A stretch of DNA of 25,110 nucleotides from a virus. The stretch's first letter is position 1; each line of letters opens with the position of its first letter. A model generated the notes under the pieces. That model was given only the letters and a program-made list of their open reading frames with translations, had not been told where the DNA came from and did no database searches. The position numbers and the translations under genes were made by a program. The DNA lies in IMG/VR virus record IMGVR_UViG_3300021376_004228, positions 1-25,110 of that record, one strand, 5' to 3'. Shown here one piece after another: positions 16,873 through 24,500 of the stretch.

Positions 16873-17300
16873 TTACTAATAAAATAATTGTTAACAAATT
16901 TTATAAATTTGGTAATGATATTGTTAAAATTTTAAAAATTTTTAAATCTCAAAACAAAATTTTAATAATTAAATTATCAAGTTCTGAAAAAATAAATATG
17001 CCTTTGGAACAGTCCGATCTAATATTGCACAGAATATACACTATTGGTGAAATATCTAAAATTGTGAATAAAAGACCTGACACTATTCGGAAGTATGAAA
17101 AGAAAAATTTAATTCCGCAAAGTAAAAAATTTAGCGACACCAGTGCAAGTTATAAAAATTGGAGATACTATGACACACAGGATGTTCACGATATGGTATC
17201 CTTTTTTTCTAGGCGTTCCCCAGGAAGGCCTGTGAATAATAAAACAATAAAACAAAGAATAATATCCATTGAACAACAAGTTAAAATGAGGAGAAAATAA
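16869..17300 (+). CDS. MerR-type helix-turn-helix DNA-binding protein
   Basis: The 143-residue protein has a Lys/Ile-rich N-terminal part of about 53 residues. A MerR/excisionase-like winged HTH follows at about 55-115: RIYTIGEISKIV, then DTIRKYEKKNLIP and a WRYYDTQDVHDM wing. The C-terminal tail is basic. No effector or Cys-rich sensor domain is seen, so it resembles stand-alone phage MerR-like regulators or AlpA/Xis-like proteins. With the WhiB-like protein 640 bases downstream it forms a likely regulatory pair (inference). Confidence 0.7.
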   Translation: MITNKIIVNKFYKFGNDIVKILKIFKSQNKILIIKLSSSEKINMPLEQSDLILHRIYTIGEISKIVNKRPDTIRKYEKKNLIPQSKKFSDTSASYKNWRYYDTQDVHDMVSFFSRRSPGRPVNNKTIKQRIISIEQQVKMRRK

Positions 17301-17301
17301 T

Positions 17302-17511
17302 ATGGCTAAACCAAATGAAAGCACCGTTGAAGTATGGGCTTCAATCGGTATTACCAAAAATCTAGGTAATTACGAATCGCTGCGTCTTGATGCTGGAGCA
17401 AAAATTACTTGCTTGGCAATTGAAGACGAAGATGCATGGAAAAAATTATGGCAATCTGTTGATGCTCAAATTGAAGCAAAATTGCAAGAACTTGATGCCG
17501 AAAAGCAATAA
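17302..17511 (+). CDS. Conserved-looking small hypothetical protein
   Basis: The 69-residue protein has a strong GAGGAG ribosome-binding site overlapping the end of the previous gene. It starts with a short beta-rich part (VEVWASIGIT, NLGNYESLRLDAGA) and ends in an acidic helix (VDAQIEAKLQELDAEKQ). The first part looks like a module I associate with phage genomes but cannot name. No catalytic motif is visible. Its stop overlaps the WhiB start by one base. Confidence 0.55.
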   Translation: MAKPNESTVEVWASIGITKNLGNYESLRLDAGAKITCLAIEDEDAWKKLWQSVDAQIEAKLQELDAEKQ

Positions 17512-17801
17512 TGAAAAAAAATTGGAGAGACAAGGCTCTCTGCTCAAACGATAAAAATAACAAAAAATGGTTTTCATATAATATTGATGATATTCAATAT
17601 GCCAAATCTGTGTGTAAAAAATGCACAGTAAGGCTAGAATGTATTACCAATGCTTTATCTGATGGGTTTTATGGAGTTAATGCCGGTATCTCTGAATACG
17701 ATTATAAACTTATAACTTGGAAAGAAGCAGGTAGCGAAGATGAATCTAACTGGTCAAGATCTAATAAAACACTTCAAAGAGTGTTGCGAGAAGCGAAATA
17801 A
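17511..17801 (+). CDS. WhiB-like iron-sulfur transcription factor
   Basis: The 96-residue protein has C11, then C35-x2-C38-x5-C44, the four Cys that ligate a [4Fe-4S] cluster in WhiB proteins. Trp5 and the first Cys lie in the expected N-terminal context (WRDKALC). The usual GVWGG turn is GVNAG here (55-59), followed by a SEYDYK stretch in place of SERER. WhiB proteins bind the primary sigma factor and alter transcription in Actinobacteria; phage versions can interfere with host WhiB functions. This is the strongest clue to the host phylum. Its 3' end overlaps the next gene by 62 bases. Confidence 0.8.
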   Translation: MKKNWRDKALCSNDKNNKKWFSYNIDDIQYAKSVCKKCTVRLECITNALSDGFYGVNAGISEYDYKLITWKEAGSEDESNWSRSNKTLQRVLREAK

Positions 17802-18045
17802 GTTATTTATTCCAGATTCCCCTCGTCAGGAAGCTGTGGCGGATGCTCTAGCAAAATTTTATAATAATGAAAGTTTGTTAAAAGCTTGCGATTCTTTTAT
17901 TAAATCAAACAGTGGACCATTTTTAGTATTTGATTTTGCTGTTCAATCTAAAACTTATGTTGACAGAATCCAGTTTGACAGTAAATCAAATGAAAAATTT
18001 AAAGATGTAGTTAAACAAACAAAATTGCGAATGGAGCAAGAGTGA
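17740..18045 (+). CDS. Hypothetical protein overlapping the WhiB gene
   Basis: The 101-residue protein starts at an ATG 62 bases inside the WhiB gene, in another frame. The open frame continues well beyond the overlap and ends exactly at the GTGA helicase start, which supports it being real. It is mainly helical, with EAVADALAKFY and a LVFDFAVQSK strand, and no recognised motif. Position before the helicase suggests a replication accessory or loader-like role, but that is a guess. A shorter start inside the frame cannot be excluded. Confidence 0.55.
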   Translation: MNLTGQDLIKHFKECCEKRNKLFIPDSPRQEAVADALAKFYNNESLLKACDSFIKSNSGPFLVFDFAVQSKTYVDRIQFDSKSNEKFKDVVKQTKLRMEQE

Positions 18046-19256
18046 ATTACGAAATTAGATTAATTAACAGCATTGTTGATACCAATAATTATGTGTCAGC
18101 TGTTAATGGCGGTGTTGAAAATGTGTTTAAAGAATACAGGGACATTTGGAATTTTGTTGTAAATCATTACGGTACACATAAGAAAGTACCATCTAAAGAA
18201 ACCATTAAGCAGCACTATCCGGATTTTGAATTTATCTCAACGCCAGAGCCTGTTGAGTATTATATAGATGAAGCCAAAAAAGAATCGCTGTCTTTTCAGA
18301 CTAGAAGTATTGTTTCCAAAGCTCACAGTTTAATAACTGAATTCGGACCAAGAGAAGCTCTTTCTTATTTGATGGAAGAAACATCAAAGGTTTACAAATT
18401 TGCTTCAAGCCTAAAAGATACAGATTTGGTTGGTGACTGGAGAGAGAGATTTGATGATTTAGTTGAGAGATCCAAAAACCACAAAGAAATTCAAGGCATA
18501 CCAAGTGGTGTTAAGGTCATAGATAAAGTTTTTGGCGGTTGGCAACCAGGTGATTTTGTTGTTCTGCTGGGCTGGACTGGGGTTGGCAAATCATTTATTG
18601 CAAGATTGTTTGCAGTTAATGCCTGGAAAGCGGGGTATAGACCAATGATTATTTCGTTAGAGATGAATAAGCAACAGGAAGGCCAACGCTTAGATACTCT
18701 GCTTAACAATGGCGAAGGTTATTTCACCAACAGCGATTTAATAAAAGCAAATGCCGGTATTGTTGACACCTATGAAAAATGGGCTAACGCTACATTTAAC
18801 GGAAAACAATCAATACACTTAGTTACTTCCGAGGGAATTGAAACAGCCGATCAGAGCATGGTGCAAGCCAAGATTGACCAGTATCATCCAGATATGGTAA
18901 TTCTTGATTACCATGGTCTTTTTGACGACAGTTCTGGTTCTAAAACAGAAACCGAAAAGGCTAAAAATTTGTCTAAGGCTTTTAAGAGAATTGCCGTAAG
19001 AAACTCAATACCAATTATTGATGTTGCTGCGGTAACAATGTCTGAAGGGCATTCAGAGCGCCCACCAGAGCTTGAGGAAGTTGCCTGGAGTAAACAGTTA
19101 GCTTATGATGCAGATTTGGTTTTGGCGATCCATAGAGAGCCAAATTCAGATTTGTTCCAGGTGGTGTCAAGAAAAGTTAGAAGAGCAACGCAATTTGGAT
19201 TTTACTTAAGATGGAATTTAGAAACTGGAAAATGGCAAGAGGAGTGGGATATCTAA
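18042..19256 (+). CDS. DnaB-like replicative helicase
   Basis: The start is a GTG overlapping the previous stop (GTGA). The 404-residue protein has an N-terminal helical region of about 150 residues, then a RecA-like motor. Visible motifs are GGWQPGDFVVL before the Walker A loop GWTGVGKS (177-184), SLEM with the catalytic Glu, the Walker B-type VILDYHG, and QLAYDADLVLAIHRE followed by a basic SRKVRRATQ region. These match the DnaB/gp4-type helicase domain, which unwinds DNA ahead of the polymerase using NTP. It is shorter than host DnaB (about 450-470). The genes for primase and polymerase follow it. Confidence 0.85.
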   Translation: MNYEIRLINSIVDTNNYVSAVNGGVENVFKEYRDIWNFVVNHYGTHKKVPSKETIKQHYPDFEFISTPEPVEYYIDEAKKESLSFQTRSIVSKAHSLITEFGPREALSYLMEETSKVYKFASSLKDTDLVGDWRERFDDLVERSKNHKEIQGIPSGVKVIDKVFGGWQPGDFVVLLGWTGVGKSFIARLFAVNAWKAGYRPMIISLEMNKQQEGQRLDTLLNNGEGYFTNSDLIKANAGIVDTYEKWANATFNGKQSIHLVTSEGIETADQSMVQAKIDQYHPDMVILDYHGLFDDSSGSKTETEKAKNLSKAFKRIAVRNSIPIIDVAAVTMSEGHSERPPELEEVAWSKQLAYDADLVLAIHREPNSDLFQVVSRKVRRATQFGFYLRWNLETGKWQEEWDI

Positions 19257-19432
19257 TGGATAATAAAATTACTGGTCAAGCTATTGATGTTGAAACAATA
19301 AACAAGATAAGACCATGGATTGAAGATGAAGCAAGGGCTAAATACGGCTATACTGGAAAAACTAAATTAATTACTGATTATAATAAAGATACTCAGGATT
19401 ATACATTTTCTATAGTTTTCTATGAATCTTGA
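19256..19432 (+). CDS. Small hypothetical protein between helicase and primase
   Basis: The start is the ATG sharing a base with the helicase stop; the longer frame upstream lies within the helicase gene. The 58-residue product is charged, with IEDEARAKYG and a final beta pair (YTFSIVFYES). No motif is recognised. Its end overlaps the primase start by 11 bases. Being embedded between two replication genes, it may be a replisome accessory (inference). Confidence 0.5.
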   Translation: MDNKITGQAIDVETINKIRPWIEDEARAKYGYTGKTKLITDYNKDTQDYTFSIVFYES

Positions 19433-20315
19433 AAAAGAAATCAAGGATTTATTCCTTAACCACAATATATACATAAGCTCAAACACTGGCGAAGAAATTA
19501 ATGTTTTTTGTCCATTTCACAAAAATAGCAATAGTGCTGCAATGTATATCAATATCAAAACTGGTCTATGGCAGTGCTTTAATCCATCTTGTGCCAAGAA
19601 AGGTAATTTTAGGCAACTGTATTACGAAATAACTGGCAAATCTTTTGGCAAAAATTATTCTATAGATCCGTATAATTTAGATAAAGAATTAAATCAATAT
19701 AAAAATGAATATGTAATTGATAACTCATTAAATATTGATTCTATTGCTATAGATTATGATAAAGATGCATATCTTCTTGATACTTTGATTGAGAGAGGGT
19801 TATCTCTTGATACATTAAAGTATTTTGAAGTAGGGTATTCAAAAGAAAAAAATAGAGTTGTAATTCCTGTTAGGTCTGCGTCTTACGAACTTGTTGGTTT
19901 TATCGGTAGAGCAACATTGGATAGCCAACAGCCTCGGTATTTATATAACAAGGGGTTTAGGCGCGCTGATTATTTGTTTAATTTGCAAAACGCAAAAGTA
20001 CACGGTGATGTTATAATAGTTGAAGGCAGTATTGATGCAATGTTTGTACATCAAGCAGGGTTCAATAATGTCGTAGCAAGTCTTGGTGCCGCAATCCCTA
20101 AAAGTCAGATAATTTTGTTAAAAAAATATTTTGACAAAATTATTATTTTTTCTGACAATGATATGGCTGGAGAAGCCATGAGGGATGGTATCATAGAGCA
20201 ATGCTTAGGAAAGAATATTTCCGTAGCAGAAGTTTCAAAAGGATTGAAAGATCCTGGCGAAATGAATACAGAACAAATACAAAACGCGATAAAATTCGCA
20301 AAACATATTATATAA
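19422..20315 (+). CDS. DNA primase with CHC2 zinc finger and Toprim domain
   Basis: The 297-residue protein starts inside the previous gene. C30-PF-H33 and C52-x4-C57 form the CHC2 zinc-binding site that recognises template DNA. The middle has IPVRSASYELVGFIGRA, part of the primase core. The Toprim domain has IVEGSID (Glu and Asp) at about 198-204 and SDNDMAGE at about 245, the acidic metal site. It makes RNA primers for replication. At 297 residues it lacks the extra C-terminal helicase-binding domain of host DnaG (about 600 residues), so it resembles the compact primases of phages. Confidence 0.85.
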   Translation: MNLEKEIKDLFLNHNIYISSNTGEEINVFCPFHKNSNSAAMYINIKTGLWQCFNPSCAKKGNFRQLYYEITGKSFGKNYSIDPYNLDKELNQYKNEYVIDNSLNIDSIAIDYDKDAYLLDTLIERGLSLDTLKYFEVGYSKEKNRVVIPVRSASYELVGFIGRATLDSQQPRYLYNKGFRRADYLFNLQNAKVHGDVIIVEGSIDAMFVHQAGFNNVVASLGAAIPKSQIILLKKYFDKIIIFSDNDMAGEAMRDGIIEQCLGKNISVAEVSKGLKDPGEMNTEQIQNAIKFAKHII

Positions 20316-20319
20316 GGAG
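20314..20319 (+). promoter_or_regulatory. Strong ribosome-binding site for the ssDNA-binding-type gene
   Basis: AAGGAG lies five bases before the ATG at 20325, overlapping the primase stop. It is among the best matches to the anti-Shine-Dalgarno in the window and fits an abundant protein. Confidence 0.75.
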
Positions 20320-20324
20320 ACATT

Positions 20325-20966
20325 ATGTCATTTACATCAATTAAAACATTAAAAGACCTTGAAAAGGCAGTAGTAGAGAAAGGACCAAAAGGTGGGGCAA
20401 AGAAATTCTTCACTGTTAACGCTGGGCAATCTTACAAGATTAGATTCCGCCAAGAGTTGACTGAAGATTCAAAAAATTACAACCCCGAAGTTGGCACAGG
20501 CATCACAGTTCCAGTTGTTACTTCAACAATCAATTGGAAGTGGAAAGTTGCTTCAACAGCCGGTATGGAAAAATTTAATTACCGTTGCTGGGCAACTGAA
20601 CAATCTGTTGTTGATAAAGCGTGGAGACCAAAACCGCACCTTCTTCTTAACATTGCTGTTGAGATAGAACCAGGAGTTTGGGAACCAAGAGTTTTGGATA
20701 CAACATTTAATCAACGTCATATCGGGCTTACTTTGCTTGAATACGCAAAAGAATTTGGTTCTATTACTGATAGATACTATAAATATTCAAGAACCGGTAC
20801 TGGCGCTTCGGATACGAATTATAGCCTGATCCCTCTTGAGCCATCTCCAGAGACTCAAGAAATTAAAAATATGCCATATCATCAACTTGATTCGGTATAT
20901 AAAATGTTGCCATACGAGCAACAGCAAGCGTTTTTGACTACAGGCGAAGTTAAAGACAGCTGGTAA
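20325..20966 (+). CDS. Probable single-stranded-DNA-binding protein
   Basis: The 213-residue protein has a Lys-rich N-terminus (GPKGGAKKFF), then an OB-like strand pattern (YKIRFRQELT, VPVVTSTINWKWKV, LLLNIAVEIEPGVWEPRVLDTTF). The C-terminal tail contains acidic and Pro-rich parts (PLEPSPETQEI) and ends GEVKDSW. Its strong ribosome-binding site and place between primase and polymerase fit an SSB. I do not see the gp32 zinc motif, so the match is by context and fold pattern only. It might instead be a recombination mediator. It is the last gene before the tRNA. Confidence 0.55.
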   Translation: MSFTSIKTLKDLEKAVVEKGPKGGAKKFFTVNAGQSYKIRFRQELTEDSKNYNPEVGTGITVPVVTSTINWKWKVASTAGMEKFNYRCWATEQSVVDKAWRPKPHLLLNIAVEIEPGVWEPRVLDTTFNQRHIGLTLLEYAKEFGSITDRYYKYSRTGTGASDTNYSLIPLEPSPETQEIKNMPYHQLDSVYKMLPYEQQQAFLTTGEVKDSW

Positions 20967-20996
20967 AAATAACTTAAGAGTTTAATCTCTTGGTTA

Positions 20997-21069
20997 GGGT
21001 GTATAGCCCAACGGCAGAGGCAGTTGACTTAAAATCAGCAAAGTATGGGTTCAAATCCCATTACACCCA
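20997..21069 (+). tRNA. tRNA with UAA anticodon (Leu), short variable loop
   Basis: The cloverleaf is clear. The acceptor pairs GGGTGTA (20997-21003) with TACACCC (21062-21068); a three-pair D stem GCC/GGC has a GG-bearing loop. The anticodon stem GTTGA/TCAGC encloses CTTAAAA, giving anticodon UAA (21030-21032). The T stem ATGGG/CCCAT encloses TTCAAAT. The discriminator is A and CCA is not encoded. By anticodon it reads the UUA Leu codon, common in this AT-rich genome. The variable loop is only five bases (21040-21044), whereas bacterial Leu tRNAs normally have a long arm. Confidence 0.9.
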
Positions 21070-21071
21070 CT

Positions 21072-21596
21072 ATGAATAAAAACATTGTATTGAACCTAGA
21101 CGGTGTGATAGCGGATATAGACACTTCGGTATCCGAATATCTGCACTATGATTGCGGCATTAGTTTGGACTATTCAAAATGGATTACAACAAATACTAAA
21201 GACAAAGAAGCTTTGCATTTATTTTCTAAAAAAATTTTTTGGAAAAATTTAAAACCATTTGAAGATTCTTGGTATAAATGCAATGAGTGGTTTAGTAAAA
21301 ATATAGACATACACATTATCTCAACAAGAAAAGAAGAAATTAAACAGATCACCGATTCTTGGCTGGATGAGTGGAGTATCGGATATAATAAAATTCACTA
21401 TTGCAATTTTGGTAAAAAGTTAGATGTCATTAGCAGTATCAATCCTGTTTTTGTAATTGAAAATAATCCTAGTGAAATTAAGAAGATAGAAAAGGCCGGC
21501 TTTAAGTGTTATTTGCGTAAATCTTGGTATAATAAAACTCATTGGAAAACTATGGATAGCGTTGATTCATTATACGACATTAGATTTGAGCAATAA
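21072..21596 (+). CDS. HAD-family 5'-nucleotidase-like protein, probably altered active site
   Basis: I choose the ATG at 21072, because an upstream in-frame ATG at 21045 lies in the T arm of the tRNA. The 174-residue protein has the HAD pattern of pyrimidine deoxyribonucleotidases: NIVLNLDGVIAD at the N-terminus, IHIISTRKEE for motif II, and VFVIENNPSEI for motif IV. In active relatives motif I is D-x-D-G and motif IV has D-D. Here the nucleophile position is Asn (AAC) and the acidic pair is Glu-Asn. It may be inactive or have a changed role in nucleotide handling. No ribosome-binding site precedes the ATG, which is three bases past the tRNA. The fold call is fair, the activity doubtful. Confidence 0.65.
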   Translation: MNKNIVLNLDGVIADIDTSVSEYLHYDCGISLDYSKWITTNTKDKEALHLFSKKIFWKNLKPFEDSWYKCNEWFSKNIDIHIISTRKEEIKQITDSWLDEWSIGYNKIHYCNFGKKLDVISSINPVFVIENNPSEIKKIEKAGFKCYLRKSWYNKTHWKTMDSVDSLYDIRFEQ

Positions 21597-24500
21597 GTGA
21601 CTGATTTTGTACACTTACACTGCCACTCAGAGTATTCATTGCTGGATGGCATGTCTACTCCTGATGAAATAGCAAAAATTACAAGCACTAATGGGCAAAT
21701 TGCTGCTGCAATTACTGATCACGGGACAATGGGGGGCGTACTCAAATTCCAAAACGCTTGCCATAAACATAAAGTTAAACCACTATTCGGGATAGAATCG
21801 TATTTTGTACCATCGGTAAGCGCCGACGCTAAAGATAAATCGGAAAGATTTCATTTAATTTTGTTGGCTAAAAATGATGACGGTCTTAAAAAATTATTTA
21901 AGATTAACGAAATTGCTTGGAATAACAATTTTTATTATAAGCCAAGAATGGATTTTGAATTATTAAAAGATTTAGTTGACAACGACATTATTGCTTTATC
22001 GGGCTGCATGGCTAGTGCAATTTCTAAAGCCATAATTTCTGGCAATACCGCAAGAGCTGAGGAACTTTCTAAACAGTTCATTGATATATTTAAAGATGAT
22101 TTTTACTACGAAGTTCAGGCGTGGAATCCAAAAGAACTTAACGATGGTATTTTTGATTTGGCAAAAACTTTTGGGAGAAAGGTTGTGGCGACAGCAGATT
22201 GCCATTTCCCTACACATAAAGATAAAGGATGTGAAGAAATCCTATTGATGATATCCCAGTTCCCTGGGCTGTCTCCAGCGGATCAGCGACACGCAAAGGA
22301 CCATGCCGGCATTGCTAGTGATATGTCCTTGGATTTGGTGGCGAAAATTAATAATATGTATCCTAACAGGAATCTTCGGTTTGACAAGATTAATCCCTAT
22401 GTGGCTTGCGCTGATGATGTGGCTTCGTGGTTTAGGGATTCTGGATATGATAGAATTGATATATTAGAAAATACTTTGGAAGTTGCGGAGAAGTGTACCG
22501 CTCGTATACACAAACATAAAAACTTACTTCCAAAGTATCTCAAAAATTTGGACTCCAACGAATATTTGGAGGAGATATGCCAATTTAAGTTGAGCAGCCT
22601 TGGTCTGGGTGATGAGTATAAAGCCAGGTTGTCTGAAGAGATTGGTATTATTAAACAACTTGGGTTTGCCGATTATTTTTTGATTGTTTGGGATTTGGTC
22701 AAGTGGGCTGATTACAACAATATTGGTCGCGGCACTGGCCGGGGTTCGGTTGGCGGCAGTTTGTTGGCGTTTTTGCTTGAAATTACAGAGGTTGACCCGA
22801 TAAAATATAACCTTTTGTTTGCTCGTTTTATAAATCCTGAACGAAATGATTATCCAGACATTGATTTGGATTTTGAAGATAAGCGCCGAGATGAGGTTCG
22901 TGAATATTTGGCAAAACGCTGGGGTGAGGATAAGGTTGCTGCGATTTCAACATATGGCGAGTTTAAACCAAAGTCTGCCGTAAAAGATGTTGCCCGAGTG
23001 CTACAAGTTCCTTTTGCCGAAATCAACGCAATTACCCCGTTTTTTGAAACAATTGACGAGTTAAAAAAGACAGATAAAGGCAAGATTTTTACCAAAAAAT
23101 ACCCCGAGATCACCAATGTTGCCGAACGCCTTCAAGACCGTATTCGCAATGCGGGGGTGCATGCTGCTGGCATGGTTGTTTCGGCTTTGCCACTTAACGA
23201 GGTTTGCCCTGTTGAATCCCGAAAGGATTCTCAAGGTTCCGAGCGCACAATGGTTTCGGCTTTTGACATGGTTGATGCGGAGGCTGTCGGACTTATTAAA
23301 ATTGACATTTTGGGTCTAAAGACCGTATCTGTGATTAAAGATTGCTTAGAAATCATCTCCAAGCGTTATGGAGCCAATGTAAAGCAGGCTTCTCTGGGGC
23401 TGGATGATCCCAAGGTTTTTAAAAGCTTTAACGATGGCAATACAGTCGGCGTGTTCCAGACGGATGCCGCCGCGTATCGCAATCTTATTGAACGCATGGG
23501 TATTACTAATTTTAATGATTTGGTTGTGTCAAATGCTTTGGTTAGACCTGGCGCTTTGCTTTCTCAAGGTGCAAGGTATATTGACTGCAAAAAAGGGTTA
23601 ACCAAGCCTAAATATCCTAATGAAATTGTTAAACCAATCCTTGAAGAAACTTATGGCACTGTTATTTTTCAAGAACAGTTGATGCAAATGGCTGTTTTGT
23701 TGGCTGATTTTACTTGGGCCGAAGCCGATTCGTTAAGAAAGATCATTGGCAAGAAAAGAGATGTTGCCGAGTTTGACAAATATAAAAACAAATTTGTTAA
23801 CAACAAATATCTGACCGCTGCACAATCGGAAAAAATTTGGTCCGAGTTTGAAATGTCGGCTTTATATATGTTTAACAAATCTCATGCTGTTGCCTACTCA
23901 ATGTTGTCATATCAAACCATGTGGTTGAAAATTAACTACCCACTTGAGTTTATGTTGGCATTGTTGTTTAACGAATCTGCAAATGATAAAATTACTGCGT
24001 ATTTGATGGAAGCCCAAAGGCTTGGGCTAACCATTTATCCCCCCGATATCAATAAATCTGAAGAATTTTTCTCTATTTCAACAGATGACGAGCCGCTTGG
24101 GATTAGATTTGGATTAACCAATATTGCCACATGTGGCGCTGCTGCCATTAGCGAGATTTTTAGTAAAAGACCATTTAATTCTTTTGAAGAATTTACCAAT
24201 AAATGTAGTAAATCATCTGTTAAAGCTCCGCTAAGAGAAAATTTAGAAAAAATTGGGGCGTTTGCATCAATTGGTCATGTTTCTCAGTATGACCATTCAA
24301 AATATTTCTTGCCGATTCTTGGTTTCCCAATTAAATCAAGTGAGCATGTTACCGAAATAGATGAATTTGTAGAAAATGCCGCAGATTTTCATGAAATTAA
24401 TTCTGATTTAACTTTGATTAAAGCGGTGGTGCGATCTACCAAAAAAGCAAATAATTATCTTAGAATAGAATTTGAAGATCACTCCGGGTCCTGCACAGTT

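Noticed and set aside
20976-20991. Hairpin AAGAG-TTTAAT-CTCTT before the tRNA as a terminator
   Set aside because: The stem is only five AT-rich pairs and no U run follows; it is more likely chance or a processing feature.
21045-21071. Upstream in-frame ATG for the nucleotidase gene
   Set aside because: It falls in the T arm of the tRNA; the fold-matching part starts at the ATG at 21072.
22850-23116. Minus-strand open frame of 88 codons within dnaE
   Set aside because: The translation is Ser/Thr-rich with no motif and opposes a highly conserved polymerase region; every supported gene is on the + strand.
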